Source of the DNA: Butyricicoccus sp. Marseille-Q5471
GTDB lineage: Bacteria; Bacillota; Clostridia; Oscillospirales; Butyricicoccaceae
Assembly (NCBI RefSeq): GCF_951230135.1
Contig: NZ_CATNVC010000001.1
Span: 326,746 to 390,745, forward strand
DNA: 64,000 bases
Direction of reading: 5' to 3'
Shown here: positions 37,597 through 45,492 of the stretch, piece by piece
Position numbering within the stretch: the first letter of the stretch is position 1
How the letters are laid out: each line of letters opens with the position of its first letter
Made by a program: the position numbers and the translations under genes
The notes under the pieces: model-generated
What the model was told of the DNA's origin: nothing
The model's input: the letters and a program-made list of their open reading frames with translations, nothing else
Databases searched by the model: none

Positions 37597-38660
37597 ACTA
37601 TTATAAACTCTGCCGGAATCGATGTCTCCTAGGGAAACAGCAAAATGGCGGCGCTGCGATCAATGGATGAAGCTGCGTTGCTCCCCAAGACCTGCCTGCA
37701 TACCACAGTCGGGCTGGAGCAGATGGCGTATGTCATTCTCGCGCTTGACGAAGATGCGCGGGTCGTCATGGAAGCGACAGGACGCTGCCACGAGCCGGTT
37801 GCGGCAGCCTTGCACGAATACGGAGCCCATGTCATCGTTTTGAATCCGCTGTACATCAAGCAGAGCGGTGCTGATTCCATTCGCAAGGTAAATACAGATG
37901 CTGCAAATTGCCAAGTATGGGCTTGACAACTGGAGCGACCTGCGGGAATATACTCCTACGGAGGAACATGCCGACGGCCACCAGAAATGGGTAGACTTTG
38001 TCATGACTTTTTGGCACTGTGACTGTATCAATTGTATCAGTGCAAAAGCATTTGTGGAACGCTACCAGAAGTGGTGCAAGCGCAAGAGTTATCATTTTCG
38101 AGAGACAAAGGCGCTTGACCTGTATGCCGCTAGCTGCGGTCACTTCGCAACCTTTCGAAAAAATTCCAACACCAAACTCTTGCTTACAACCGCCACACAG
38201 CAGCTCATGACCGCTAAAGCAACACTGGTTGCCATGCGGACGGGAATGCTCCGTCTAGCAAAGTTGCTTCCTAAGTATCACACGGTGCTTGCCATGTATG
38301 GCGTCGGTGAAATCACGGCGGCGCAACTCTTGGCGGAGATTGGTGATGTGCGCCGTTATCCGCGTCGCAGCTCCTTGATAGCTTTTGCAGGCGTTGATCC
38401 GGCGGTGAACCAGTCCGGCAAGCACCAGACGCATTGCAACCCCACAACAAAGCGTGGCTCTCCGCATCTGCGGAAAACACTGTATCAGGGGTGGTCTGCA
38501 TCTATCTGAAAAATCTCCTGCCGATGAGCCTGCGTACCCACTCATGGACAAAAAACGCTCCGATGGCTAACCCTACTTCGTGTATATGACAGCGGCACAG
38601 AACAAATTTTTACGAATCTACAATGCCCGTGTAAAGGAGTGCTTTGCCGCGCAAGAAAAC
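37597..38660 (+). pseudogene. IS110 family transposase, broken
   Basis: DEDD-type recombinase. The N-terminus reads NSAGIDVS, then an in-frame TAG at 37630-37632. The RuvC-like part continues with ARVVMEATGRCHEPVAAALH and VLNPLYIKQSGADSIRKVNT. A frameshift near 37895 leads into the second frame, with the transposase_20 domain (AMYGVGEITAAQLLAEIGDV, IAFAGVDPAVNQSGK). A third segment near 38580-38660 gives YMTAAQNKFLRIYNARVKE. At least one stop and two shifts, so inactive. Confidence 0.85.
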
Positions 38661-38751
38661 GCCGCCCCCAAGCATGATCTGACAACCTATCCTGTAACCT
38701 CCGGCCGGGAACCCACCTTCTGTCCCGGTCTATTTTGTCGTACCTTTTTTA

Positions 38752-38777
38752 CTCTCACAAATTTGTGAGAGCCTGTT
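38752..38777 (+). terminator. Terminator after the IS110 relic
   Basis: Perfect 10-bp palindromic arms CTCTCACAAA/TTTGTGAGAG (38752-38771), followed on the plus strand by CCTGTTTTTT. It is a full palindrome, so it can also read as a symmetric protein-binding site. Confidence 0.6.
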
Positions 38778-38780
38778 TTT

Positions 38781-39150
38781 TAGGGGCTTGTTTTTTGTTT
38801 GCAGACTCTTTAAGCAGGTACAAGAGAGAAAACTCCATTGCCGCTCAAACATTTTTATGGGATACATCGTAAACGATACATACTAAAACTACCGCGCACA
38901 GTCATACGATACAATTATGGATTGTATTCATTATAGATGAATTTTCATCCCATATCAAGGCCGCTTTTTACTATAGTCCAAGCAAGAAAAGTCTCTTCGG
39001 TAAAATGTGTGGGTAACGAAAAGTTAATAAAGCTTCAGGGCTCAGGGAGATAGAGTACAATAAAGGGGACAATTTCAAAAGGCATGAAAAAGCCATTGGA
39101 ACTCCTTTACAATGAATGGTGTCTAGACACTCAAAAAAGGAGAGAAACCC
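38781..39150. other. AT-rich spacer between two IS relics
   Basis: No coding potential. A palindrome GTGTCTAGACAC lies at 39119-39130 just before the IS256 transposase start, followed by AAGGAG. Probably the left end of the IS256 element; its terminal repeat was not defined. Confidence 0.35.
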
Positions 39151-40030
39151 AATGGCTAATCAACAGAATAACACAGGGCTGACAGAATTGCTGCTACAAT
39201 GTATGAGCACACCCGGACCCATGCTGAGCATGCTAGAGTGGCTTTGTGCCCAACTCATGGAGGCGGAGGTTTCATCGCTGGCCGGAGCGGACAAGAATAT
39301 ATGCACGCTTCTACTCGCAAGGATTACCGGTGTGGCTATCGCCCACGCCGGCTGGATACCCGGATGGGCACGATGTATCTCATGGTGCCCAAGCTGCGTG
39401 GACAAGGCTACATCCCATTCTTTGTAACGGAACGCAAACGCAGTGAGACAGCACTGATCCAAGTGATCCAAGAGGCTTTTGTTCAGGGCGTTTCTACGAG
39501 AAAGATGGAAAAGCTGGCGAAAAGCTTGGGGATTGAAAGTATCTCCCGAAGCCAGGTCAGTGAGATGACAAAGGGGCTGATTTCCGCTATTCGGGAGAGT
39601 TTCCCAGGGCTTCATGGCAGCGGTGCAAGGTCCATTTCATGCGCAATATTCTGGTTCATGTACCGCATAAGGAGAAGTCTTCCTTTGCTGCCCAGCTTAA
39701 GAAAATTTGGCTTGCCCCCTCTTGCGAGCTGGCAAGGAAGCGGGCTGCGGATTTAGTGGAGCGATATAAAAATCGATTCCCAAAAGCAATTGAAGCCCTT
39801 GAAAATGGCTTAGCGGATTCTCTGGTGTTCTATGGATTTCCGGAACTAGATGCTCGTAAAATCTCATCCACCAATATGCTGGAACGGCTCAACAAGGAGA
39901 TTCCCGCAGAACAAGCGTAATTGGTATTTTCCCTAATACAAATTCCTATATCAGGCTGGTGACCACATATCTCATGGAATATGCGGAGGATTGGTCTGTC
40001 TCCAGATCGTACATCAACCCAAGTCCATTC
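39151..40030 (+). pseudogene. IS256 family transposase, internally deleted
   Basis: Mutator-type transposase. Segment one (39151 on) gives LTELLLQCMSTPGPMLSMLE; a shift near 39285 gives YRPRRLDTRMGTMYLMVPKL and then ALIQVIQEAFVQGVSTRKME. At about 39615 the sequence jumps from IRESFPGLHG to CKVHFMRNILVHVPHKEK, so the central part with the DDE aspartates is lost. The end reads TNMLERLNKEI, then after a shift GIFPNTNSYIRLVTTYLMEY. Not functional. Confidence 0.85.
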
Positions 40031-40440
40031 AGACACCGTTGCTTGCTGCGGCTTAATTCATAGGTCAGGAGTCCAAAATTGCGAACTTAGGTTGACACTA
40101 TCCACATCTCCATGTGGTCAAAATCAAAGGGCAGGCAAGACCAGATATGCCCATAATTGGGGCACGCCTTGCAGAATACGAGAAATTTTGGCATGTCCAC
40201 ATAGCCGCGCAGATACTCAGCGACGGGTACGCTGGCCTCTATTTCTTTTACGAATATTCAAACGCTTTCATATTGCGCTCTCTTTCCCGAGGCGTGTCCA
40301 GACACAATCCTCGCGCAGATTCAAAAATCAGGCGTCAGGCACTGGGAAGCTGATAGGAAATGCGTTCATGGCCACGCCCTTCATGGTTGGGTATTAGCGG
40401 AAGTTCACACTGCAGAACACATGTCAGAGGAGCGCGGCCT
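40031..40440. other. Degraded sequence after the IS256 relic
   Basis: No intact gene. The first part is probably the IS256 right end. The rest has interrupted frames and precedes the EcfT relic on the opposite strand. Confidence 0.35.
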
Positions 40441-40450
40441 GTACCGGCCG

Positions 40451-40697
40451 TCAAAGCGCCAGATGGAAAAGGCGGGCATCCTGACGGGCCCGGCTCTTCA
40501 TGGAATCCGCTAGCCCGGTGGCGTTTTCTAGTGTCCACGTCACCTTGATGGCCCGAATTGTAATCCCATTTGTGCCACCGGAGGATGCTGCCGTTGGATA
40601 CGTCCCGTCCCACGCAGCGCCGGGCGTTAGAAACCACCTTAATCTGCACGTTGAACCCGGGGACACAGCGCAGCGTCATACTAAGCACCAACATTAG
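40451..40697 (-). pseudogene. Relic of an EcfT gene (paralogue of 49163-50098)
   Basis: Read on the minus strand, one frame gives SMTLRCVPGFNVQIKVVSNA then RRCVGRDVSNGS, and after a shift ITIRAIKVTWTLENATGLAD then SMKSRA. The intact EcfT in this window reads SMVLRFVPKFQQQLKTVSNA, QKCVGRDVSNGS and ITWALENAIETADSMKSRG at the same positions. N- and C-terminal thirds are absent. Clearly a decayed paralogue. Confidence 0.85.
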
Positions 40698-40759
40698 AGT
40701 GAACTACAGAAAATCGGTGACGGAATAGAAGGGAATGTATCTCAGCTTTGCATAAAGCA

Positions 40760-41434
40760 TCACTTCCAATCGCCGGATACGCCATCATTCCGAACAGTAA
40801 GATTCACGGCGGTATGATGGCCCAAGGGAACAAGTCCCTTGTTTTCCACCTCCACCGGATGACGGAAGAGCGGCCCATCCACAACCAATGTATGGTACTC
40901 TCCGTTTTCACCGCACAAGTCCACGCCAAAAGGGCGCATTTTCTCCAGCAGGGCGCAAGTCAAGGGTTGCCCCAGAAATGAATTCGGCAGTGCAGAGGTT
41001 TGAATACACTTGACAAGGCAGCGGTAGCCAAGGTCAATCACCTCCTGCACATTTTCTTCCCGGTCACGCTTCCAGAGCGGCAGTACAGCCTTCATGCCTA
41101 CCGCGGAACATCGTGCCTCATCCCAGCGGCGGTGATCTTCTATATCAATATCTCCAAAGACGCAAGCCTCCGCGCCCATCGCTTTCGCCTTGCGCAGATG
41201 AGCTTCCATATCCTCGCCATAGGTCGCTCCCGCCACATTGCAGCGCATGAGTGGAATGCCCAGCGCATAGGAAACCGCCGTAAGCATAGCCGGGTCCATC
41301 CCATGAACCCAAGATCTGCCTGCCTCCTCACGGAATGCCACCAAAAGCGCCAGTGGCTCATGTCCTCCTGCCACCATGTGATGGAGGGCCAATATACTGT
41401 CTTTACCTCCGCTGTATGACATGACAAATTTCAT
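40760..41434 (-). CDS. Dph6-related ATP pyrophosphatase
   Basis: 224 aa. N-type ATP-pyrophosphatase PP-motif SGGKDS at residues 7-12, and the diphthine-ammonia-ligase family motif CGENGEYHTLVVDGPLF near the C-terminus. Bacteria lack diphthamide, so the substrate must differ. Start at 41434 has AGGAGG at good spacing. The frame is intact although both neighbours (EcfT and DUF4430 relics of the cobalamin locus) are broken. A role in corrinoid salvage is suggested only by this context. Confidence 0.8.
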   Translation of the reverse strand: MKFVMSYSGGKDSILALHHMVAGGHEPLALLVAFREEAGRSWVHGMDPAMLTAVSYALGIPLMRCNVAGATYGEDMEAHLRKAKAMGAEACVFGDIDIEDHRRWDEARCSAVGMKAVLPLWKRDREENVQEVIDLGYRCLVKCIQTSALPNSFLGQPLTCALLEKMRPFGVDLCGENGEYHTLVVDGPLFRHPVEVENKGLVPLGHHTAVNLTVRNDGVSGDWK

Positions 41435-41439
41435 ATTAG

Positions 41440-41830
41440 CCTCCTGTAGAGTAGAAGCCGCCCGCGTTAGCGCCAAGATTATAGGTGCAGACCCTGCAGG
41501 TCATATCACCGTCCTTGAGCTGACAGCGAGAGCAGCCATAGTCTGGAATCCACTCGTTTACCTTGTACATCCAGCCGCTACGCTTGCCGCAGTCAAATTC
41601 ATACAGGCTGTTGATATTTCAATGTAAGCAAGTGATACATGGTTGTGTTTTGATGCTTACAGGTGCGCCGGAGCACACGAAAAACGCTCTTTCCCTCAAA
41701 ACAGGTGACGGTGTGGGTTGTAAAACCCAGCCGCCCTCCGGCATCAACTCCGCCTTTGCGGAATCAAGCGAGCCGATAGCCCCCTGCGGGTTCTGCACGG
41801 TTTTCAGCATATACTCCGCTGATTTTGCAA
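41440..41830 (-). pseudogene. Relic of a DUF4430 (transcobalamin beta-like) gene
   Basis: Minus-strand frames give HTVTCFEGKSVFRVLRRTCK and, after a stop and shift, NSLYEFDCGKRSGWMYKVNE, WIPDYGCSRCQLKDGD and LGANAGGFYSTGG. The intact gene at 50095-51126 reads ASVTFYEGESVFNLLQREMK, NNLYEFDCGELSGWMYKVND, WFPNYGWSRYQLKEGD and LGVDVGGYYSTGG. The N-terminal anchor is missing. Its stop is next to the ribosome binding site of the Dph6-like gene. Confidence 0.85.
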
Positions 41831-41921
41831 TATAATCCTGCAGTTCATCGCCGATATAATCAGGCTCAGCGCCAGTATGAGTACCGGCAGCAAAGTCATG
41901 ACTTTGCGCTTCTCGTATGTT

Positions 41922-42215
41922 TCACGGTGCTCCCTCTAGATTTTTACGGCGGTTCTCTGCCATTTGATTTGCTATCCTCCGAAAACGCTCTGTAACGTAG
42001 TCATAACCACCCACACTATGCGGAATGAGGCATGCGCTGCAATCTTTGACGCCCTTCTCGGTATAGCTGAAATTGCCGCCGCAAGCATCGTCCAGCATAT
42101 ATAGTGGACAGTAGCAGAACAGGCAGTTGAAGCTGTCCGGATTTACTCCGGCGTGACAGGGGTAATATTTGCAATCTCTATTGCAAAAGTAAGCGTAAGA
42201 GTTTTCCTTATTCAT
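41922..42215 (-). CDS. Cysteine-rich small domain protein (PF04071 type)
   Basis: 97 aa with CNRDCKYYPCHAG, NCLFCYCPLY and DCSACLIPHS blocks; the many cysteines suggest a metal site. The family is often linked to corrinoid salvage genes, which fits the surrounding relics of a cobalamin uptake locus. Function not proven. The frame is complete. Confidence 0.75.
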   Translation of the reverse strand: MNKENSYAYFCNRDCKYYPCHAGVNPDSFNCLFCYCPLYMLDDACGGNFSYTEKGVKDCSACLIPHSVGGYDYVTERFRRIANQMAENRRKNLEGAP

Positions 42216-42327
42216 GCGTTATTCCCCTCAATCGTTTTGGTATCCTCAGTCCGGCCGCTTCCAGCGCGCGCGGCCAGTTGCCAAAGCGCAAACGGATATA
42301 CTGGCGGTAGACACAGTAAATTTCATT

Positions 42328-42558
42328 CTACTTAGGCGCGCAGCCAAGCTCTGCGACGGCAGCAGTCAGAAATGCAAGAAGCTCGCTGTTTGAGAAACTC
42401 TGATAGACGACTTCGCCATGAGGATTTGTGCCGTCGTAGATTTTCCACAGCTCCGGCGTACAGTAGTCAAATGTGTTCCCGTCGCGAGGGAGTGCTTTCA
42501 GCAATTTTGCGCAGGCGGCCAGGTGTTCCCTATGCACCCAGATTTCTTCTTGTGTCAC
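42328..42558 (-). CDS. Small hypothetical protein
   Basis: 76 aa of unknown function. The segment PELWKIYDGTNPHGEVVYQS plus FSNSELLAFL resembles AAVWEMLAPGSEIGAQVYES plus FTDWELLDIL in the 300-aa protein encoded at 52843-53745. The two loci both belong to the cobalamin-type clusters, so this may be a shortened paralogue of that protein's N-terminal domain. Confidence 0.55.
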   Translation of the reverse strand: MTQEEIWVHREHLAACAKLLKALPRDGNTFDYCTPELWKIYDGTNPHGEVVYQSFSNSELLAFLTAAVAELGCAPK

Positions 42559-42577
42559 ATTTTCGCCTCCCGATTAC

Positions 42578-42613
42578 AAAAAGGGCTTCCTCCATCTCGG
42601 AAGAAGCCCTTTT
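42578..42613 (-). terminator. Terminator after the SLH relic
   Basis: AAAAAGGGCTTCC arm at 42578-42590 pairs with 42599-42613 (one mismatch), with a T-run on the minus strand. Confidence 0.8.
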
Positions 42614-42724
42614 GCTGTGTTTCAAGACTTCCCCAGTCGGGAATCGCTTGCTTCTTTGTTTGCCGGCTATACGGCAGGGGGAAGCCCGCGACGGAATCGC
42701 ACCGTCTTGCAATTCTCTTTACTT

Positions 42725-43175
42725 CTTGCCGTTTTCCATGTAGCGCATGAGTATTGTTCGCCACCTGCGCGCAAGTCGCAGGGCCCTGCGGCATCAGCGT
42801 GTTATCCGAGCCATTGAGCAGTCCCGCGTTGACGCACCAGTCCATGGCGGGCAGCGCGTAGGCGGAAATGGCCTCGTAATCCGCGAACTCCCGGATAGCC
42901 ATACCGCCCTGCGTGGTGTCGTACTTCTTATACTGCGCGTAGCGGTACAGAATCGCCGCAAGCTGCTCGCGGGTGATGGAAGCGTTGGGGGCAAAGATTG
43001 TGCACCAGTACCCTTCGCGATGCCGTTGGCGTTTGCTCAGATAACCGCATTCATGTAATACTGTTCCGCTTGCACGTCTGTGAAGCTGCTCGTGCCGGTA
43101 ACTGTGGGGCTGCCCTCCATCCGGTAGAGCGCCGTTACCAGCATGGCGCGGGTCATGGCAGTATCGAGAGAGAAG
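42725..43175 (-). pseudogene. Relic of an SLH-domain surface protein
   Basis: Minus-strand frames show SLH repeats separated by shifts and a stop: MTRAMLVTALYRMEGSPTVT with SSFTDVQAEQYYMNAV, then ITREQLAAILYRYAQYKKYD, IREFADYEAISAYALPAMDW and VNAGLLNGSDNTLMPQG, and at the end TILMRYMENGKK. Only the C-terminal anchor is left. It is probably the counterpart of the SLH-anchored barrel protein in the intact cobalamin cluster. Confidence 0.8.
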
Positions 43176-43179
43176 GCAC

Positions 43180-43626
43180 TTACCATTTGATTTTTTCCTT
43201 GCCGTTTCCCATATCATACAGCGCGGACTCTAACCCGCCAATTCCTTCTTTGACGCGGCATAGTCGATTATTAATGATTGCGTATCCATTGTCGTATCGG
43301 GAAATGCTCATCTCATATTCCCATGCAGAACCAAAGTACAATCTCAGTTCATGCGCACCGTATAACTGATAATTCTTGGGCGTATTGATTCGCTCACGCG
43401 GGATATACGTATAGCTTCCAACGATCTCCTGTATGCCGACAATATCATCCGAATCATCAAATATAATGTATTCATAACCGTTATCATCCAATGTAATCCG
43501 GTCGGGCACACTGCTTCCGTATATCTCTTCACGAGTTACCACGTGAAGTGTCGGGAGATAAATATACGCAAGAACCGCGCATAATAAAACAGCAGCTCCG
43601 ATAGCAAAGCGTGTTCTTTTTCTCAT
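43180..43626 (-). CDS. Hypothetical membrane-anchored protein
   Basis: 148 aa with an N-terminal signal anchor (RFAIGAAVLLCAVLAYIYLP) and an outward domain rich in Tyr, Asp and Ile, with no family recognised. AGGAGG lies before the start. It sits between an SLH relic and an IS3 element. Confidence 0.6.
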   Translation of the reverse strand: MRKRTRFAIGAAVLLCAVLAYIYLPTLHVVTREEIYGSSVPDRITLDDNGYEYIIFDDSDDIVGIQEIVGSYTYIPRERINTPKNYQLYGAHELRLYFGSAWEYEMSISRYDNGYAIINNRLCRVKEGIGGLESALYDMGNGKEKIKW

Positions 43627-43947
43627 CTTGGCACCTCCTCACTTTAGGTACTGGCGGCAGACTGAAAATATATGAAGCCATCATCAAAGGCTGCCCCTAA
43701 AGCATAGTAAAATAGAGTTAAGTCTACACTTTCACGCTTCCCTCAAGTGGAAACAGCAATATATCGATTGTCGGATGTGTCCTGAAAGTACTTGGTGATT
43801 GTCATCCAATGCCATGCATATCTATATTCATCTACATACTTTGCAACCCATGATTTATTGCTACACAATACAGGAAGATTATTGGTGAGCGCGTCCTGTA
43901 TCTGTCGTGGTAAAGTGAATTTGTAACACGTCCACCTAACAGATATA

Positions 43948-44136
43948 ATGATTGTTAGGAAGGAAGTGCCGCCGTGGAACGGATTACGAATGAAACGAGA
44001 AAAAAGTCCTCCGAGAACATATTCAGGATGGCGGACCCTGGAAAGCCTTGCAGCTGAGTACGGCGTAGCCAAGGCCACAGTTTCCAATTGGGTACACACA
44101 TATCGCGAACAAATGACACCGAGAAATCTCCATTAG
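43948..44136 (+). pseudogene. IS3 family OrfA fragment
   Basis: Helix-turn-helix transposase part with TYSGWRTLESLAAEYGVAKA and TVSNWVHTYREQ. The leucine-zipper-like C-terminus appears only in another frame (LEEVRRLRQEKAELEKENLF near 44140-44200), so orfA is interrupted. Confidence 0.75.
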
Positions 44137-44141
44137 AACTC

Positions 44142-44982
44142 ATGGAGGAGGTCCGTAGACTTCGTCAGGAGAAGGCTGAGCTGGAAAAGGAGAATCTGTT
44201 CATAAAAAAGCAGCGGCATTCTTTGCGAAGGGGTTCGATTAGTGGCATATCGGTTCATTAATAAGCCTCAAAAAGAGTTCGGGCTCAGATGGCTGCTTGT
44301 CCGAATAGGCATCTGCCCTAATGGATACTACAACTACCTCAGACGAGCAAAAGCAGACTATCAGCACCAAAAGGCAATAGCCTGCCAAAATATCAAATCC
44401 ATTTACCACGAATTAAGCGGTATTATTTGGCACCGTTCCATGAAAGTGTTTTTGGAAAGAAGGGGGCATTTTCTTAAGCAAGCCAACCGTTCACAAGTAT
44501 ATGAACAGAGAATTGCATCTCCAATGCGTATGCCGACGGAAAAGACCTGACTACAAAAAGTCACATGCCCACGAGGTGTTTCCAAATCTCCTTCAGCAGA
44601 ATTTCCTTGTAGAAAAGCCAAATCATGTCTGGTGTACGGATTTCACTTATCTCTATATCACGAACGGAACAATTCGCTATAGCTGCACCATCATCGATTC
44701 GTATGACCGAAGTGTAGTTTCCAGTGTTAATAATCAATGGATAGCATCAGATCTTGCAATTTCTGCCGTGACCTCGGTATTCGGCAAAGCATGAGTCATG
44801 CCGGATGCCCTTATGACAATGCGCCCATGGAACGATACTACATTTATCAATACAACTTTAACACGATTCCTGAGCTGGATCATGCTGTTTCGGAATTTGC
44901 CTACAACTGGTACAACCAGATTCGCCCCCACGCTTATAACGACTACCGAACCCCCTTTGAAAAGAGGTTCTCGTTGAAATAA
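44142..44982 (+). pseudogene. IS3 family OrfB (DDE transposase), frameshifted and shortened
   Basis: HTH_21-like region around 44242-44440 (FGLRWLLVRIGICPNGYYNY), then integrase core fragments: NHVWCTDFTYLYITNGTIRY (first catalytic Asp), SYDRSVVSSVN, and after a gap and shift SMSHAGCPYDNAPMERYYIY and FAYNWYNQIRPHAYNDYRTP. At least three frame changes and a deletion between the core parts. Confidence 0.8.
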
Positions 44983-45019
44983 TTAGGTGGTGGTGTTACA
45001 AAAATACTTGACCACGACA

Positions 45020-45492
45020 AGACTGTGTTAATGTCCAGAAAGTCAGCAATCTGTTTTCTGATGTGCGGCATCCGTCAGAAGTTAAGCACTTCGACCGTGC
45101 AATTCTGCAATGCAGAAAAATCATCCAGAATATCAAATATGATGTATTTCCCCTCACTGAAGCAACACGGCCGTATAACGCCGATGAGTGATGATAACAT
45201 TCATCGGCAAATCTTATTGAAACATCGCACCGGATGATACATCCTTGTTTTTCCTGCGCGCTGCGGCTGGACACCACGTGTTTGAATGAGTATAGCAGCC
45301 AACACCCCCATGCAAACTCGACGCCGTGTCTGCATTTACCGTTACTTCGCCCCCGTTTTATAGATTTGTACCTGACACGCCGCCCCCCTCGTTCTCGCTT
45401 GGCACCAATGTCTGCTGTATTGATATATGGCAGACATTTATCATGCATTAATACCACAAGGGATGTACCCATTCAAAAAGCATGCTTTTGCT
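45020..45492. other. Spacer between the IS3 element and the ECF operon
   Basis: About 470 bp with no supported gene. No clear terminator for the ECF operon was found here. Composition is mixed, as in the neighbouring decayed region. Confidence 0.35.

Larger units (their letters stand above)
43903..45019 (+). mobile_element. IS3-family element, shortened
   Basis: Terminal inverted repeats of about 37 bp: 43903-43939 begins TGTCGTGGTAAAGTG and 44983-45019 reversed begins TGTCGTGGTCAAGTA; both continue with TTTGTAACAC and CCACCTAA. Total 1117 bp, shorter than the usual 1.3-1.5 kb. No convincing target duplication was seen. Contains broken orfA and orfB. Confidence 0.85.

Noticed and set aside
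37630-37632. TAG in the IS110 transposase as pyrrolysine, given the MttB homologue nearby
   Set aside because: IS110 transposases do not use pyrrolysine, the gene also has frameshifts, and the MttB homologue itself lacks an amber codon.
38752-38771. CTCTCACAAATTTGTGAGAG as a CRISPR repeat or att site
   Set aside because: Single copy with no spacers; the T-run after it fits a terminator better.
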